Shown here piece after piece: positions 42,143 to 51,267 of a stretch of 53,844 bases of DNA. The position numbers were made by a program, and so were the translations under genes. How positions within the stretch are numbered: position 1 is the stretch's first letter; each line of letters opens with the position of its first letter. The notes under the pieces were generated by a model, which saw only the letters and a list, made by a program, of their open reading frames with translations, was not told the origin of the DNA and searched no databases. The DNA is from UBA2882 sp964619485 (GTDB lineage: Bacteria; Bacillota; Clostridia; Lachnospirales; Lachnospiraceae), in contig CAZUCI010000010.1 of NCBI GenBank assembly GCA_964619485.1, forward strand, positions 1-53,844. The letters are read 5' to 3'.

Positions 42143-42532
42143 ATGATTTCATCAAGTGTATACAATTATATTAATGTATTGGATAAAGCGGCTGATGCAT
42201 CCTGGCTCAGAAATACCGCAATCGCTAATAATATAGCCAATGTGGATACGCCAAATTATAAGAGACAGGACGTTGATTTTGAAGCGGCACTGCAGAAGGA
42301 GCTGCGTAATTCAAAATATCAGTCCATGGATGACAAGGTGGCTGATCTGAGGGCAAATGCACTGGAAGCGTCCACCTATACAGATTATGGAGATTATTCC
42401 TACAGACTGGATGGTAATAACGTGGATATCGAGACGGAAAATACAGAGCTTGCCAGCAATCAGATTAAATACCAGGCATTGATTGACAGTATTAATAAGG
42501 AATTTTCCAATCTGCAGTCTGTTATGAAATAA
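42143..42532 (+). CDS. flgB: Flagellar proximal rod protein FlgB
   Basis: A 129-aa rod protein, exported by the flagellar type III system, forming the proximal rod. The rod-family N-terminal signature is NNIANVDTPNYKRQDVDFEAAL and the C-terminal heptad motif IKYQALIDSINKEFSNLQSVM is typical of FlgB. Start ATG 42143 has AAAGGAG at the right distance; an ATG-less extension upstream to 42119 is rejected. First gene of the fla/che operon. Confidence 0.95.
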   Translation: MISSSVYNYINVLDKAADASWLRNTAIANNIANVDTPNYKRQDVDFEAALQKELRNSKYQSMDDKVADLRANALEASTYTDYGDYSYRLDGNNVDIETENTELASNQIKYQALIDSINKEFSNLQSVMK

Positions 42533-42608
42533 AAATGGCTTTGAAGAATTAGAAACAGCTTAAAAATAGTGAAAGCTTTAAGCACAGTATTTGAATGGAG
42601 GATATATT

Positions 42609-43052
42609 ATGGGAATGTTTTCATCGTTTGATATCAATGCTTCCGGTTTGACAGCACAGAGGTACCGCATGGATGTGATTTCAGAGAACATCGCCAATGT
42701 GGATACAACAAGGACGGAAGATGGAACACCCTATCGCAGGAAGGTGGTTACTTTTTCGGAAAAGGGAAGTGGTGCAACCTTTGCGTCTGCACTCAGTAAG
42801 GCAACAGGCTCTTATGTTGGCGGTGGAGTTAAGGTTTCTGGAACCTATGAGGATACCAAAACCGATTTGATCAAGAGCTATGATCCGTCGCATCCGGATG
42901 CAGACGAGGAGGGGTATGTCTATTATCCCAATGTAAACATCGTAACAGAGATGACCAACCTGATTGATTCCAGCAGGGCTTATGAGGCAAATGCAACTGC
43001 CTTTACGACCAGCAAGAGCATAGCGGTTAAAGGCCTTGAAATGGCCAATTAG
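42609..43052 (+). CDS. flgC: Flagellar proximal rod protein FlgC
   Basis: A 147-aa rod protein. N-terminal motif ALTAQRYRMD-type helix is seen as SGLTAQRYRMDVISENIANVD, and the C-terminal motif PNVNIVTEMTNLIDSSRAYEANATAF is diagnostic of FlgC. Start ATG 42609 behind TGGAGG. Acts directly above FlgB in the rod. Confidence 0.95.
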   Translation: MGMFSSFDINASGLTAQRYRMDVISENIANVDTTRTEDGTPYRRKVVTFSEKGSGATFASALSKATGSYVGGGVKVSGTYEDTKTDLIKSYDPSHPDADEEGYVYYPNVNIVTEMTNLIDSSRAYEANATAFTTSKSIAVKGLEMAN

Positions 43053-43116
43053 TGTCAGGTATCAGAAAGCTTTATTTGGTATATGATTAATTTTGATAAA
43101 AGGGAATGGGATAACA

Positions 43117-43440
43117 ATGGATATTAGTTCTTTATACAATGTCGGTTCAGGGGCGGTAAGCAGTGCACTTGATACGGCAAATACCACGTCAAAAACAAAT
43201 GAGAGAGGAAACGATGTCTTTGCGTCTTTTCTCAATTCAGCGGTTGATAATATCAAAACAACCAATTCCTATCTCTCCGACGCAGAGAATGAGGAAATCA
43301 AGCTTTCCATGGGTGAGTCACAGAATACACATGATTTGACAATCGCACTGCAGAAGGCATCCACGGCACTGCAATATACTGTTGCGGTCAGGGACAGATT
43401 TTTAGAGGCATATAAAGAAATCATGAATATGCAGATTTAG
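43117..43440 (+). CDS. fliE: Flagellar hook-basal body protein FliE
   Basis: A 107-aa protein joining the MS ring to the rod and needed early for export. The C-terminal family motif is present: MGESQNTHDLTIALQKAS and the closing AYKEIMNMQI. Start ATG 43117 with AAAGGGA about 12 bases upstream; a TTG at 43093 in the same frame is less likely. It lies 64 bp behind flgC. Confidence 0.93.
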   Translation: MDISSLYNVGSGAVSSALDTANTTSKTNERGNDVFASFLNSAVDNIKTTNSYLSDAENEEIKLSMGESQNTHDLTIALQKASTALQYTVAVRDRFLEAYKEIMNMQI

Positions 43441-43455
43441 GGGAGCGAAGGATAA

Positions 43456-45054
43456 ATGAACCAGTTAAGAGAACTTCCAAAGAGGCTTTTGGAATGGTGG
43501 AATAAATTTGATACGAAGCAGAAAACGATTATTATTTCTGTGCTTGCCGGAGTACTGGTTGCGCTGGCTATTCTTGTTACCATTCTTACAAGAAAACAGT
43601 ATGTGCCGCTTGCAACCTGTGATACCACAGCAGAGGCATCTCAAATTACGGATTTACTGACCAGCAACAGTCTGGATTATAAGACGAACGATGAGGGAAC
43701 ACAGATTTCTATTCTGGACAGCCAGGAGGCACAGGCGAATCTTTTGCTTGGTGCCAATAACATTCCAACAACCAGCTATACCATTGATAAGGTCACAGAC
43801 GGCGGTTTTTCCACAACAGAATCAGACAAGCAGAAAAGATATGTCGTGTATCTGCAGGATTCCATGGAAAAGGTACTGGAAAGCAATTCCGCGGTAAAAA
43901 ATGCCACAGTTCAGTTAAATCTGCCGGAGAATGATGGAACCCTGATTTCCCAGGAGACAGAATCCTTTGCAGGGGTAACCCTGGAGCTGGAGGGAGAGCT
44001 TGATGAGGATGGTGCGGCATCCCTTGCCAGATATGTGGCAACTGCCCTTGGAAATGAAACAACAGACAATGTAACGATTATTGATACAGAGGGAAATCTG
44101 CTCTTTTCAGGAGAGGATGTCTCATCCAGCGGGTCGGGCAGTGCCAACAACCAGATTTCCATGAAAAAGAAAGCGGAGGACGTTGTAAAAAACGAGGTTA
44201 AATCCGTTCTTTTAGGCACAGATCTCTATGATAATATTGAGGTGGCAAGCAATCTGGATCTGGATTTTTCCACAACAGAGACCGCTCAGCATGATTATAC
44301 AGCACCGGATAATGCAACCCAGGGGCTTTTAAGCCATGAGGACACCTATCAGTCAGATTCCACCGGAGGAACTGGTGGAACACCTGGAACGGACAGCAAC
44401 ACAGACGATACCACCTATGTCATGAATGATTACGATTCCTCCACACAGTCTGTAACAGAGGAATCCAGAGATTATCTGCCCAATGAATCAACGACCAAGA
44501 AGACGATTCCACCCGGATTGATTCAGTATTCCTCATCCTCCATATCTGTAGCAGCAAAAAGATTACATATTTATAAGGAAAATGAGGCGGAAAGCCAGGG
44601 ACTTTTAGTTGATATGACCTGGGATGAATTTAAAGCAGCCAATGCTGATCAGGTTAAATTGGATGTGGATACAGATCTTTATCAGGTTGTTGCCAATGCA
44701 ACCGGAATTCCACAGGAAAACATCTCAATTGTGGCCTATGATGTGCCCGTCTTTATTGATAATGAGGGCCTGAATATTCATGCCACAGATATTGTTCAGA
44801 TTGTAATTATTCTTATTATATTGGGTCTTTTGGCATTTGTTGTGCTCAGAAGTATGCGTTCTGTCAAGACAGAGGAACCGGAGGAAGAGCTGTCAGTTGA
44901 GAAGTTGCTGCAGTCTACACCGCAGGAAGAGCTGGAGAATATTGAGCTGGAGGAGAAATCCGAAACCAGAAAACTTATTGAGAAATTTGTTGATGAAAAT
45001 CCGGAAGCAGTTGCCAGTCTTTTACGTAACTGGCTTGCAGAGGATTGGGGGTAA
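43456..45054 (+). CDS. fliF: Flagellar MS-ring protein FliF
   Basis: A 532-aa protein forming the membrane ring that carries the rod and the C-ring. Two transmembrane helices flank the periplasmic-side part: about 24-46 and about 443-465. The ring-building motifs contain YKTNDEGTQISI, DKQKRYVVYLQDSMEKVLES and VAAKRLHIY. The long loop at about 280-330, rich in Gly/Thr/Asp, is the variable beta-collar region. The C-terminal tail (LIEKFVDENPEAVASLLRNWLAED) is the conserved FliG-binding helix pair. 15 bp behind fliE. Confidence 0.96.
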   Translation: MNQLRELPKRLLEWWNKFDTKQKTIIISVLAGVLVALAILVTILTRKQYVPLATCDTTAEASQITDLLTSNSLDYKTNDEGTQISILDSQEAQANLLLGANNIPTTSYTIDKVTDGGFSTTESDKQKRYVVYLQDSMEKVLESNSAVKNATVQLNLPENDGTLISQETESFAGVTLELEGELDEDGAASLARYVATALGNETTDNVTIIDTEGNLLFSGEDVSSSGSGSANNQISMKKKAEDVVKNEVKSVLLGTDLYDNIEVASNLDLDFSTTETAQHDYTAPDNATQGLLSHEDTYQSDSTGGTGGTPGTDSNTDDTTYVMNDYDSSTQSVTEESRDYLPNESTTKKTIPPGLIQYSSSSISVAAKRLHIYKENEAESQGLLVDMTWDEFKAANADQVKLDVDTDLYQVVANATGIPQENISIVAYDVPVFIDNEGLNIHATDIVQIVIILIILGLLAFVVLRSMRSVKTEEPEEELSVEKLLQSTPQEELENIELEEKSETRKLIEKFVDENPEAVASLLRNWLAEDWG

Positions 45055-45060
45055 TCGATT

Positions 45061-46074
45061 ATGGCCAGGAATGAACAGAGTGTATCCGGTTTGCAGAAGG
45101 CAGCAATACTGTTGATCGCATTGGGACCGGAAAAATCTGCAGCGATTTTTAAGCATTTAAAGGAAGAGGAAATTGAAGAGCTGACTCTTGAAATTGCCAA
45201 CACCAGAAGCATTACACCACAGCTGAAGGATGATGTCATCAATGAGTTCTATGAGGTCTGCCTTGCACAGCAGTACATTGCAGAGGGTGGTATTGGTTAT
45301 GCCAAGGAGCTTTTGGAGAAGGCACTGGGATCTGACAAGGCAATGGATGTTATCGGAAGACTGACAGCGTCTCTGCAGGTTAAGCCCTTTGAATTTGTCA
45401 GGAAAGCAGATGCATCACAGATTCTTAACTTTATTCAGGATGAGCATCCACAGACCATTGCACTTATTTTGTCCTATTTAGCCCCTTCTCAGGCGGCAAT
45501 GATTATGTCTGCACTTCCACCTGACAGACAGGCGGATGTCGCAAGGAGAGTAGCCACCATGGACCGCACCAGTCCGGATGTTATCAAGGAGGTAGAGAGA
45601 GTGCTGGAAACAAAGCTTTCTTCTCTGGTAAACCAGGATTACACCGTAATCGGCGGTGTCGATGCAGTGGTAGAAATCCTCAACACGGTGGATCGTGGAA
45701 CAGAAAAGCATATTATGGAGACACTGGAAATCGAAGAGCCGGAGCTTGCAGACGAGATCAGGAAGAAGATGTTTGTATTCGAGGATATTCTGCTGCTTGA
45801 TGACCGTGCAATTCAGCGTGTCCTTCGTGATGTAGATAATAATGATCTGGCAATTTCCCTGAAGGGCGCAACGGAGCAGGTACAGAATGCTATTTTCAAC
45901 AATCTGTCCAAGCGTCTTGCAGCAATGATCAAGGAAGATATGGAATTTATGGGTCCTGTACGTATGAAAGATGTGGAGGAGGCACAGCAGAAGATTGTAA
46001 ATATTATCAGAAAGCTGGAAGATTCTGCAGAAATCGTAATCTCCAGAGGTGGAGGTGACGAGATCGTTGTCTAG
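45061..46074 (+). CDS. fliG: Flagellar motor switch protein FliG
   Basis: A 337-aa rotor protein that converts ion-flow at the stator into torque. N-terminal FliF-binding domain (GLQKAAILLIALGPEKSAAIFKHL, shortened here to its start), the EHPQTIALILSYL motif in the middle domain, and the KMFVFEDILLLDD segment preceding the C-terminal torque helix with its charged residues (DRAIQRVLRDVD). Length is normal. The 3' end overlaps fliH by a few codons. Confidence 0.96.
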   Translation: MARNEQSVSGLQKAAILLIALGPEKSAAIFKHLKEEEIEELTLEIANTRSITPQLKDDVINEFYEVCLAQQYIAEGGIGYAKELLEKALGSDKAMDVIGRLTASLQVKPFEFVRKADASQILNFIQDEHPQTIALILSYLAPSQAAMIMSALPPDRQADVARRVATMDRTSPDVIKEVERVLETKLSSLVNQDYTVIGGVDAVVEILNTVDRGTEKHIMETLEIEEPELADEIRKKMFVFEDILLLDDRAIQRVLRDVDNNDLAISLKGATEQVQNAIFNNLSKRLAAMIKEDMEFMGPVRMKDVEEAQQKIVNIIRKLEDSAEIVISRGGGDEIVV

Positions 46075-46939
46075 ACCAAATTTATTAAAGTACGGACAGG
46101 TTACCGTTCAGGATGACAATACACGTGTGATAGATTCCAATGAGAGAGTGGCAGAGCGGATTGCACAGCTGTCCCAGAGGCTGCAAAGCAGTCTGGAACC
46201 CAATGCGGAGGGTGAATTTGCAGATGGCTTTTCAGATGGAATTGAGGCAGCTCAGGTCTCTGCACTTTTAGATGATAACAGTGGCAGCGTCATTAAGGCC
46301 GAGCCTGTGTATGATGGCCCGTCTCCGGAGGAACTGATTGCGGATGCACAGAATCAGGCGGACGAGCTGCTTGCCAATGCCAGGGCTGAGGCAGAAGCCT
46401 TAAAGGAACAGATTATGGAGCAGGCAAAGGAGGAAGGCCGCGCTCAGGGCTATCAGATTGGATGCAGGGAGGCTGAGGACTTGAAAAAGAAGCTTCAGGC
46501 TGAGCTTGCGGAAAAAGAGACACGTCTGACAGAAATCTATAGGGAAAAGATGGAGGAGCTTGAGCCGGAGCTCATTGATACGCTCACGGATATTTATGAG
46601 CATATTTTTCAGGTGAAATTCTCTGATTATAAAGAGGTTGTTGTGCATCTTATTGGTAATACACTCAGGAAAATTGATGGTTCCTCAGAGTATCTGATTC
46701 ATATTTCAAAAGAGGATTATCCCTATGTTTCCATGCAAAAGGAAGCACTTTTGGAAGCAGGAGGAGTTGCGAATGCCAACTTCAATATTGTGGAGGATAT
46801 GACGCTGAAAAAGAATCAGTGTCTGATTGAAACGGAAAGCGGTATTTTTGACTGCAGTCTTGGTGTTGAATTAAAGGAGCTTAAGAAACAGCTTCTGCTT
46901 TTGGCTTATGAGGGAAAGGATCAGACCTATGATAATTGA
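46067..46939 (+). CDS. fliH: Flagellar export regulator FliH
   Basis: A 290-aa stator-like partner of the FliI ATPase. A long Ala/Glu-rich coiled coil (about 90-180) precedes the conserved C-terminal domain (LVVH-type helix seen as YKEVVVHLIGNTL, then HISKEDYPYV and NQCLIETESGIFDCSLGVEL). The best start is probably TTG 46067, 11 bases behind GGAGG and overlapping the fliG stop; GTG 46049 or 46055 are alternatives. It overlaps the fliI start, giving a tightly coupled fliG-fliH-fliI block. Confidence 0.9.
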   Translation: MSRPNLLKYGQVTVQDDNTRVIDSNERVAERIAQLSQRLQSSLEPNAEGEFADGFSDGIEAAQVSALLDDNSGSVIKAEPVYDGPSPEELIADAQNQADELLANARAEAEALKEQIMEQAKEEGRAQGYQIGCREAEDLKKKLQAELAEKETRLTEIYREKMEELEPELIDTLTDIYEHIFQVKFSDYKEVVVHLIGNTLRKIDGSSEYLIHISKEDYPYVSMQKEALLEAGGVANANFNIVEDMTLKKNQCLIETESGIFDCSLGVELKELKKQLLLLAYEGKDQTYDN

Positions 46940-48233
46940 TCAGAAAAAGTACCTTCAGGCAGCGGAAATGACTTTTTTTAAGAAGATGGGCAAGGTAATC
47001 AACGTTGTTGGTCTGACCATTGAGTCGGCAGGCCCTGATGCAAAGATGGGAGATCTGTGCCGAATTTATAAGGAAGGCCGGGAGGGCGAATATATTCTTG
47101 CAGAGGTGGTTGGCTTTAAAAACAGACATACGCTACTGATGCCCTATGAGGCAACCGAGCGAATAGGTGGAGGCAGTATTGTGGAAAATGAAGGAATGCC
47201 TCTGTCTGTTCCTGTTGGAGAGGAGCTGCTGGGGCATACCCTTGACGGGCTGGGCAGATGCTCGGATGACGAGAGTATTCACTGCCTGAAAAGCTATCCC
47301 ATAGAGGCGGCACCGCCCGACCCTATGAAAAGGGAAATCATTGATGAGATTCTTCCTTTGGGCGTGAAGGCTGTAGATGGTCTGATTACCGTTGGAAAGG
47401 GACAGAGAATTGGTATTTTTGCAGGCTCCGGTGTTGGAAAATCCACACTTATGGGAATGTTTGCCAGAAATACCAGAGCAGATATTAATGTTATTGCACT
47501 GATTGGTGAGCGTGGCAGAGAGGTGCGCGAGTTCATTGAAAGAGATCTGGGTCCGGAGGGCATGGCGAGAAGTGTTGTTGTTGTCGCTACCTCTGATAAG
47601 CCCGCTCTTGAAAGAAAAAAGGCTGCGCAGACAGCAACTGCGGTTGCAGAGTATTTCAGAGATAAGGGAAAGGATGTCCTTTTGATGATGGATTCCCTGA
47701 CCCGTTTTTCCATGGCCCAGCGTGAAATCGGACTGGCCAGTGGAGAACCGCCGGTTACCAGAGGCTATCCCCCCAGTGTTTATTCGGAGATGCCCAAGCT
47801 TTTGGAACGGGCGGGAAGAAGCGACAAGGGCTCTATTACAGGACTGTATACGGTACTGGTTGACGGAGATGATTTCAATGAGCCAATTACAGATACTGCC
47901 CGCAGTATTTTGGATGGTCATATTATGCTGGACAGAAAGCTTGCACACAGGAATCATTATCCGGCCATCGATATTTTACAGAGTATTTCCAGATGTATGA
48001 GTCAGATTGCGGACAAGGAGCATAAGCAGGCGGCCGGTAAGCTGAAAAATGTCCTGTCCACCTACAACGATGCCGAGGATCTGATTAACATTGGAGCATA
48101 CAAGAGAGGAAGCAATTCCAACATCGATTTTGCAATAGATAAGATTGATCAGGTTAATGGATTTTTACTCCAGGAGACAGATGAAAAAATTCCTTTCGAG
48201 GAAGAAATTGACCGGTTGAAGCATTTATTTTAA
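46929..48233 (+). CDS. fliI: Flagellum-specific ATPase FliI
   Basis: A 434-aa F1-like ATPase energising flagellar protein export. Walker A GSGVGKSTLMG lies near residue 165; ALIGERGREVREFIE, the Walker B region VLLMMDSLTRFSMAQREI and GYPPSVYSEMPKLLERAG follow, all diagnostic for FliI. The ATG at 46929 has GGGAAAGGA upstream and overlaps the last codons of fliH; ATG 46908 in frame is less likely. Confidence 0.96.
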   Translation: MIIDQKKYLQAAEMTFFKKMGKVINVVGLTIESAGPDAKMGDLCRIYKEGREGEYILAEVVGFKNRHTLLMPYEATERIGGGSIVENEGMPLSVPVGEELLGHTLDGLGRCSDDESIHCLKSYPIEAAPPDPMKREIIDEILPLGVKAVDGLITVGKGQRIGIFAGSGVGKSTLMGMFARNTRADINVIALIGERGREVREFIERDLGPEGMARSVVVVATSDKPALERKKAAQTATAVAEYFRDKGKDVLLMMDSLTRFSMAQREIGLASGEPPVTRGYPPSVYSEMPKLLERAGRSDKGSITGLYTVLVDGDDFNEPITDTARSILDGHIMLDRKLAHRNHYPAIDILQSISRCMSQIADKEHKQAAGKLKNVLSTYNDAEDLINIGAYKRGSNSNIDFAIDKIDQVNGFLLQETDEKIPFEEEIDRLKHLF

Positions 48234-48270
48234 GGAAGGCTTGTTTATTCCTTTCAGAAGGTGGTAGCAC

Positions 48271-48723
48271 TTGAGCAGATTTGTATATCGGATGCAGAAT
48301 ATTTTGGAAATAAAGGATAAAATGGAACAGCAGGCGAAGAATGAGTTTGCGACAGCGAACATGAAGCTGCTTGAGGAAGAGGATAAGCTGCAGACTTTTG
48401 TTGATAAGCGGAAGGACCTGACGGAGAAGGGAAAGCAGCTTTTGTTGGCAGACAGACTGTCAATTCTGGATATTGAAGAAAATAAAAAGCTGGTAAATCA
48501 TTCCAATGAACAGATCAGAGCACAGGCGATTCAGGTGCGTATGGCTGATAAAAGGCTGGAGGAACAGAGAATCCGTATGACGAAAGCCATGCAGGAGCGA
48601 AAAACTCATGAGATATTGAAGGACAAAGCCTTTGAGGTCTTTAAGCAGGAAGAGAAGGCCGCAGAGGGAAAAGAGATAGATCAGCTGACCAGTTACCAGT
48701 ATGGACAGAAAACAAAGAGCTGA
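48271..48723 (+). CDS. fliJ: Flagellar export chaperone FliJ
   Basis: A 150-aa all-helical coiled-coil protein, the general chaperone/stalk of the export ATPase. The start RFVYRMQNILEIKDKMEQQAKNE (begun here) is the FliJ pattern, and the length is typical. It starts at TTG 48271, six bases behind AGAAGGTGG; no ATG fits. It lies 37 bp behind fliI. Confidence 0.88.
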   Translation: MSRFVYRMQNILEIKDKMEQQAKNEFATANMKLLEEEDKLQTFVDKRKDLTEKGKQLLLADRLSILDIEENKKLVNHSNEQIRAQAIQVRMADKRLEEQRIRMTKAMQERKTHEILKDKAFEVFKQEEKAAEGKEIDQLTSYQYGQKTKS

Positions 48724-48733
48724 AGGTGATAGT

Positions 48734-49615
48734 ATGGCAAATAATGGACAGGATGCAGGTCCGGCAGTGGATGTAAAAAAAGAACGGGGCCGGCTGAAGG
48801 AAGAGAAAAAGAAATTAAAGCAGGAGCAGAAAAACCAGAAAAAGGAAGCCAGAAAGCGTGCAAAAGAGCTGGCGCTGGAAGAGGCAAATATTGAAGATGG
48901 TGACGAGGGCAGCTCTATTTCTGTCTTTGTTGTCACGGCTATTATCATTGTAATCTGGCTTGGTATTTTAGGACTGCTGATCAAACTGGATGTAGGCGGC
49001 TTTGGCTCTAATGTTCTGGCACCTATTCTGCAGGATGTTCCCGTTGTGAATAAAATATTGCCCAGTCAGGTTCAGACTGAGGTTGCGGATAGTGACAGCT
49101 ACGGTGGCTATACCAATATCAAGGATGCAGTTGAACAGATTAAAAAGCTGGAGCTTCAGCTGGAGCAGGCTAAGACAAACAGTGATACGGATGCAGAGGA
49201 AATATCCCAGCTGAAGGCGGAGGTGGAACGTCTTTCCACTTTTGAGAACAGCCAGATTGAATTTCAGCGTATTAAAAACGAATTTTATGAAGAGGTCGTT
49301 TATGCAGATAAGGGGCCTGGCGCAGAGGAATATGCAAAATATTATGAATCCATGGACCCTGAGACTGCACAGACACTGTATAAAGAGGTTGTAGCAGAAG
49401 AACAGGTTTCCGCAGAGGTAGAGGAATATGCCAAGGCTTACTCGGCCATGAAGCCCAAGGAAGCAGCGGCAATTTTTGAGGCCATGACAGATAATCTTGA
49501 CCTGGCAGCCAAAATACTTGGAGTTATGGAGCCGGATGACAGAGGAAAGATACTGGGTGTTATGAAATCTGACGTGGCTGCGAAAATAACGAAAATAATG
49601 AACCCCGATTCTTAA
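48734..49615 (+). CDS. motE: MotE/YlxF-like flagellar chaperone
   Basis: A 293-aa single-pass membrane protein in the position of ylxF of Bacillus. A highly charged Lys/Glu cytoplasmic start (about 15-50), one transmembrane helix (about 65-88), a coiled coil (about 135-180) and a C-terminal MgtE-N-like domain with repeated motifs AKAYSAMKPKEAAAIFEAM and ILGVMEPDDRGKILGVM. MotE proteins stabilise flagellar stator or export components. ATG 48734 has GAAGGTG upstream; an ATG at 48701 would overlap fliJ and is less likely. Confidence 0.85.
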   Translation: MANNGQDAGPAVDVKKERGRLKEEKKKLKQEQKNQKKEARKRAKELALEEANIEDGDEGSSISVFVVTAIIIVIWLGILGLLIKLDVGGFGSNVLAPILQDVPVVNKILPSQVQTEVADSDSYGGYTNIKDAVEQIKKLELQLEQAKTNSDTDAEEISQLKAEVERLSTFENSQIEFQRIKNEFYEEVVYADKGPGAEEYAKYYESMDPETAQTLYKEVVAEEQVSAEVEEYAKAYSAMKPKEAAAIFEAMTDNLDLAAKILGVMEPDDRGKILGVMKSDVAAKITKIMNPDS

Positions 49616-49648
49616 GTTTTCTCTTTTCCTGACCGATATAATCTATGA

Positions 49649-49662
49649 GCGGTTTTGACCGC
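49649..49662 (+). other. Small hairpin before fliK
   Basis: GCGGT, loop TTTG, ACCGC in the 73-bp spacer between motE and fliK. Too short and not followed by T for a terminator; it may modulate translation or RNA processing. Confidence 0.35.
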
Positions 49663-49688
49663 AATTTCAGAGAAAGGAGAAAAGAAAA

Positions 49689-51173
49689 ATGACAAGTTCA
49701 CCAATCAATGATTTGTCTGCAATTTCTGTTCAGAATACGATGCAGAAAAAATCAGATCCAGTCGGGGCAAATCTGTCAGACAGCTTTAAAAACGCCATGA
49801 GTCAGGCAAAGACGGGACAGACCGGTGATATATCAGATGTTTCCTCTGTGGGAAAGCAGGGACAGAATCAGCCGGTAAAAACGACAGTTCCCAAACCGAA
49901 GGCGGAGACGCCGGAAAAGACTTCTGAAGAGGCTTCTTCTGTTAAAGAAGAGAAGGAACAGCCAAAAACGGAGCCTTTGGATGAAGCCTCAGAGAAGGTG
50001 GAAGAAACAGCCAAAGATAGTCTGGATGATGCCCAGAAGGAAATTGTTTCCCAGATTGCAGACAAGCTGAATGTCTCAGAAGAGGATGTTTTAGAGGCGA
50101 TGGAGCTGCTGGGACTGACTGTTATGGATTTGGCAAACCAGGGAAATATGGCAGCACTTACAGCTCAGCTTACCGGAAATACGGAGATGGAGATTCTGAC
50201 GGATGAAACGCTGTTTTCCCAGGTAAAGGAGCTGACACAGTTTAGTACTGATACACTGGAGCATACAGCAGAGGATGTTTCGAAGCAGCTTGGCATTACA
50301 CCGGAGGAGGCATCAGCAATTCTTGAGCAGGCGGCAAAGGCTGTGGAAGCTGCTCGAGATGAGAAATTACCTGATGAACCATCGATTCCACAGGATACGT
50401 CAGTGTTACCTGATGAGCGAATGACCGGTGAAAACGAAAAAGCAGTCCCGGTGATTGTGGAAAAACGGGATGAGAAAACAGACAAAGGGACTACCGAAGT
50501 AAAGAGCGCTGAACCTGAGACAAAGGCTGATGAAATTTCGGTCGATGCCAGTGCATCCGATGAGAAGCCCAAAGCGGGGGAGCAGCAGTTTGATACAAAT
50601 GGCGGAAGCCAGGGAACAACGGGACAGACACAGGTGCCCAATCCAGACGCAGGCCAGCCTGTTTCGACCACGGAGCTTCATACCCCGGCCTATATTGACA
50701 CGCAGGATGTCATCAATCAGATTGCCGATTATGTCAAAATCACACAGAGTGAGGCAATGACAGAGATGGAGATGACACTTCATCCGGCAAGCCTTGGAAA
50801 TATTCATTTGCAGGTACAGTCCAGAGAGGGCGTTGTAACAGCTCAGATTATTGCACAGAACGAAAATGTGAAGGATGCCATTATGCTTCAGGCAGCCACC
50901 TTAAAGGAGCAGCTTAATGAGCAGGGCCTGAAGGTAGATGCTGTAGAGGTCACTGTTGAAAGCCATGAGTTTGAAAGAAACATGGACCAGGGTGGAAGCG
51001 AGGCAAAGAATTTATATGAGGAGCAGGTTCAGAAGCAGACCAGAAGAAGAATTGTGCTTCATGGACTTCAGGATGCAGAGGAGCTTCTGGCAGACGGAGA
51101 GCTCGATGATGCAGACAGACTTCAGGTAGATATGATGGCAAAGAGCGGCAACAGCGTTGATTTTACAGCGTAA
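49689..51173 (+). CDS. fliK: Flagellar hook-length control protein FliK
   Basis: A 494-aa exported ruler that sets hook length and switches export specificity. The N-terminal two thirds is low-complexity and rich in Glu, Lys, Thr and Pro, as usual for the ruler part, with a helical segment (about 110-215, EDVLEAMELLGLTVMDLA). The C-terminal switch domain (about 355-440) has EMEMTLHPASLGNIHLQVQS and AQIIAQNENVKDAIM, the Flg_hook signature. A clear AAAGGAG precedes the ATG. Confidence 0.9.
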   Translation: MTSSPINDLSAISVQNTMQKKSDPVGANLSDSFKNAMSQAKTGQTGDISDVSSVGKQGQNQPVKTTVPKPKAETPEKTSEEASSVKEEKEQPKTEPLDEASEKVEETAKDSLDDAQKEIVSQIADKLNVSEEDVLEAMELLGLTVMDLANQGNMAALTAQLTGNTEMEILTDETLFSQVKELTQFSTDTLEHTAEDVSKQLGITPEEASAILEQAAKAVEAARDEKLPDEPSIPQDTSVLPDERMTGENEKAVPVIVEKRDEKTDKGTTEVKSAEPETKADEISVDASASDEKPKAGEQQFDTNGGSQGTTGQTQVPNPDAGQPVSTTELHTPAYIDTQDVINQIADYVKITQSEAMTEMEMTLHPASLGNIHLQVQSREGVVTAQIIAQNENVKDAIMLQAATLKEQLNEQGLKVDAVEVTVESHEFERNMDQGGSEAKNLYEEQVQKQTRRRIVLHGLQDAEELLADGELDDADRLQVDMMAKSGNSVDFTA

Positions 51174-51178
51174 GTCAT

Positions 51179-51240
51179 AAGACAAGATAAGACAAGACAG
51201 AGAACAGAAAACAGTAAAACAGAAGACAGTAAAACAGAAA
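51179..51240 (+). repeat. A-rich tandem repeats before flgD
   Basis: The spacer between fliK and flgD has an AAGACA-type stutter (51179-51200) and two copies of a 15-bp unit, ACAGTAAAACAGAA plus one base (51211-51225 and 51226-51240). The strand is almost free of T, so the RNA leader should be unstructured. Confidence 0.6.
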
Positions 51241-51267
51241 AAACAGATTAGAAAGGAGATGGCATAA

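Noticed and set aside
47133..47957. 274-codon minus-strand frame inside fliI
   Set aside because: It is the antisense shadow of a highly conserved ATPase gene; its composition shows no domain pattern and there is no promoter.
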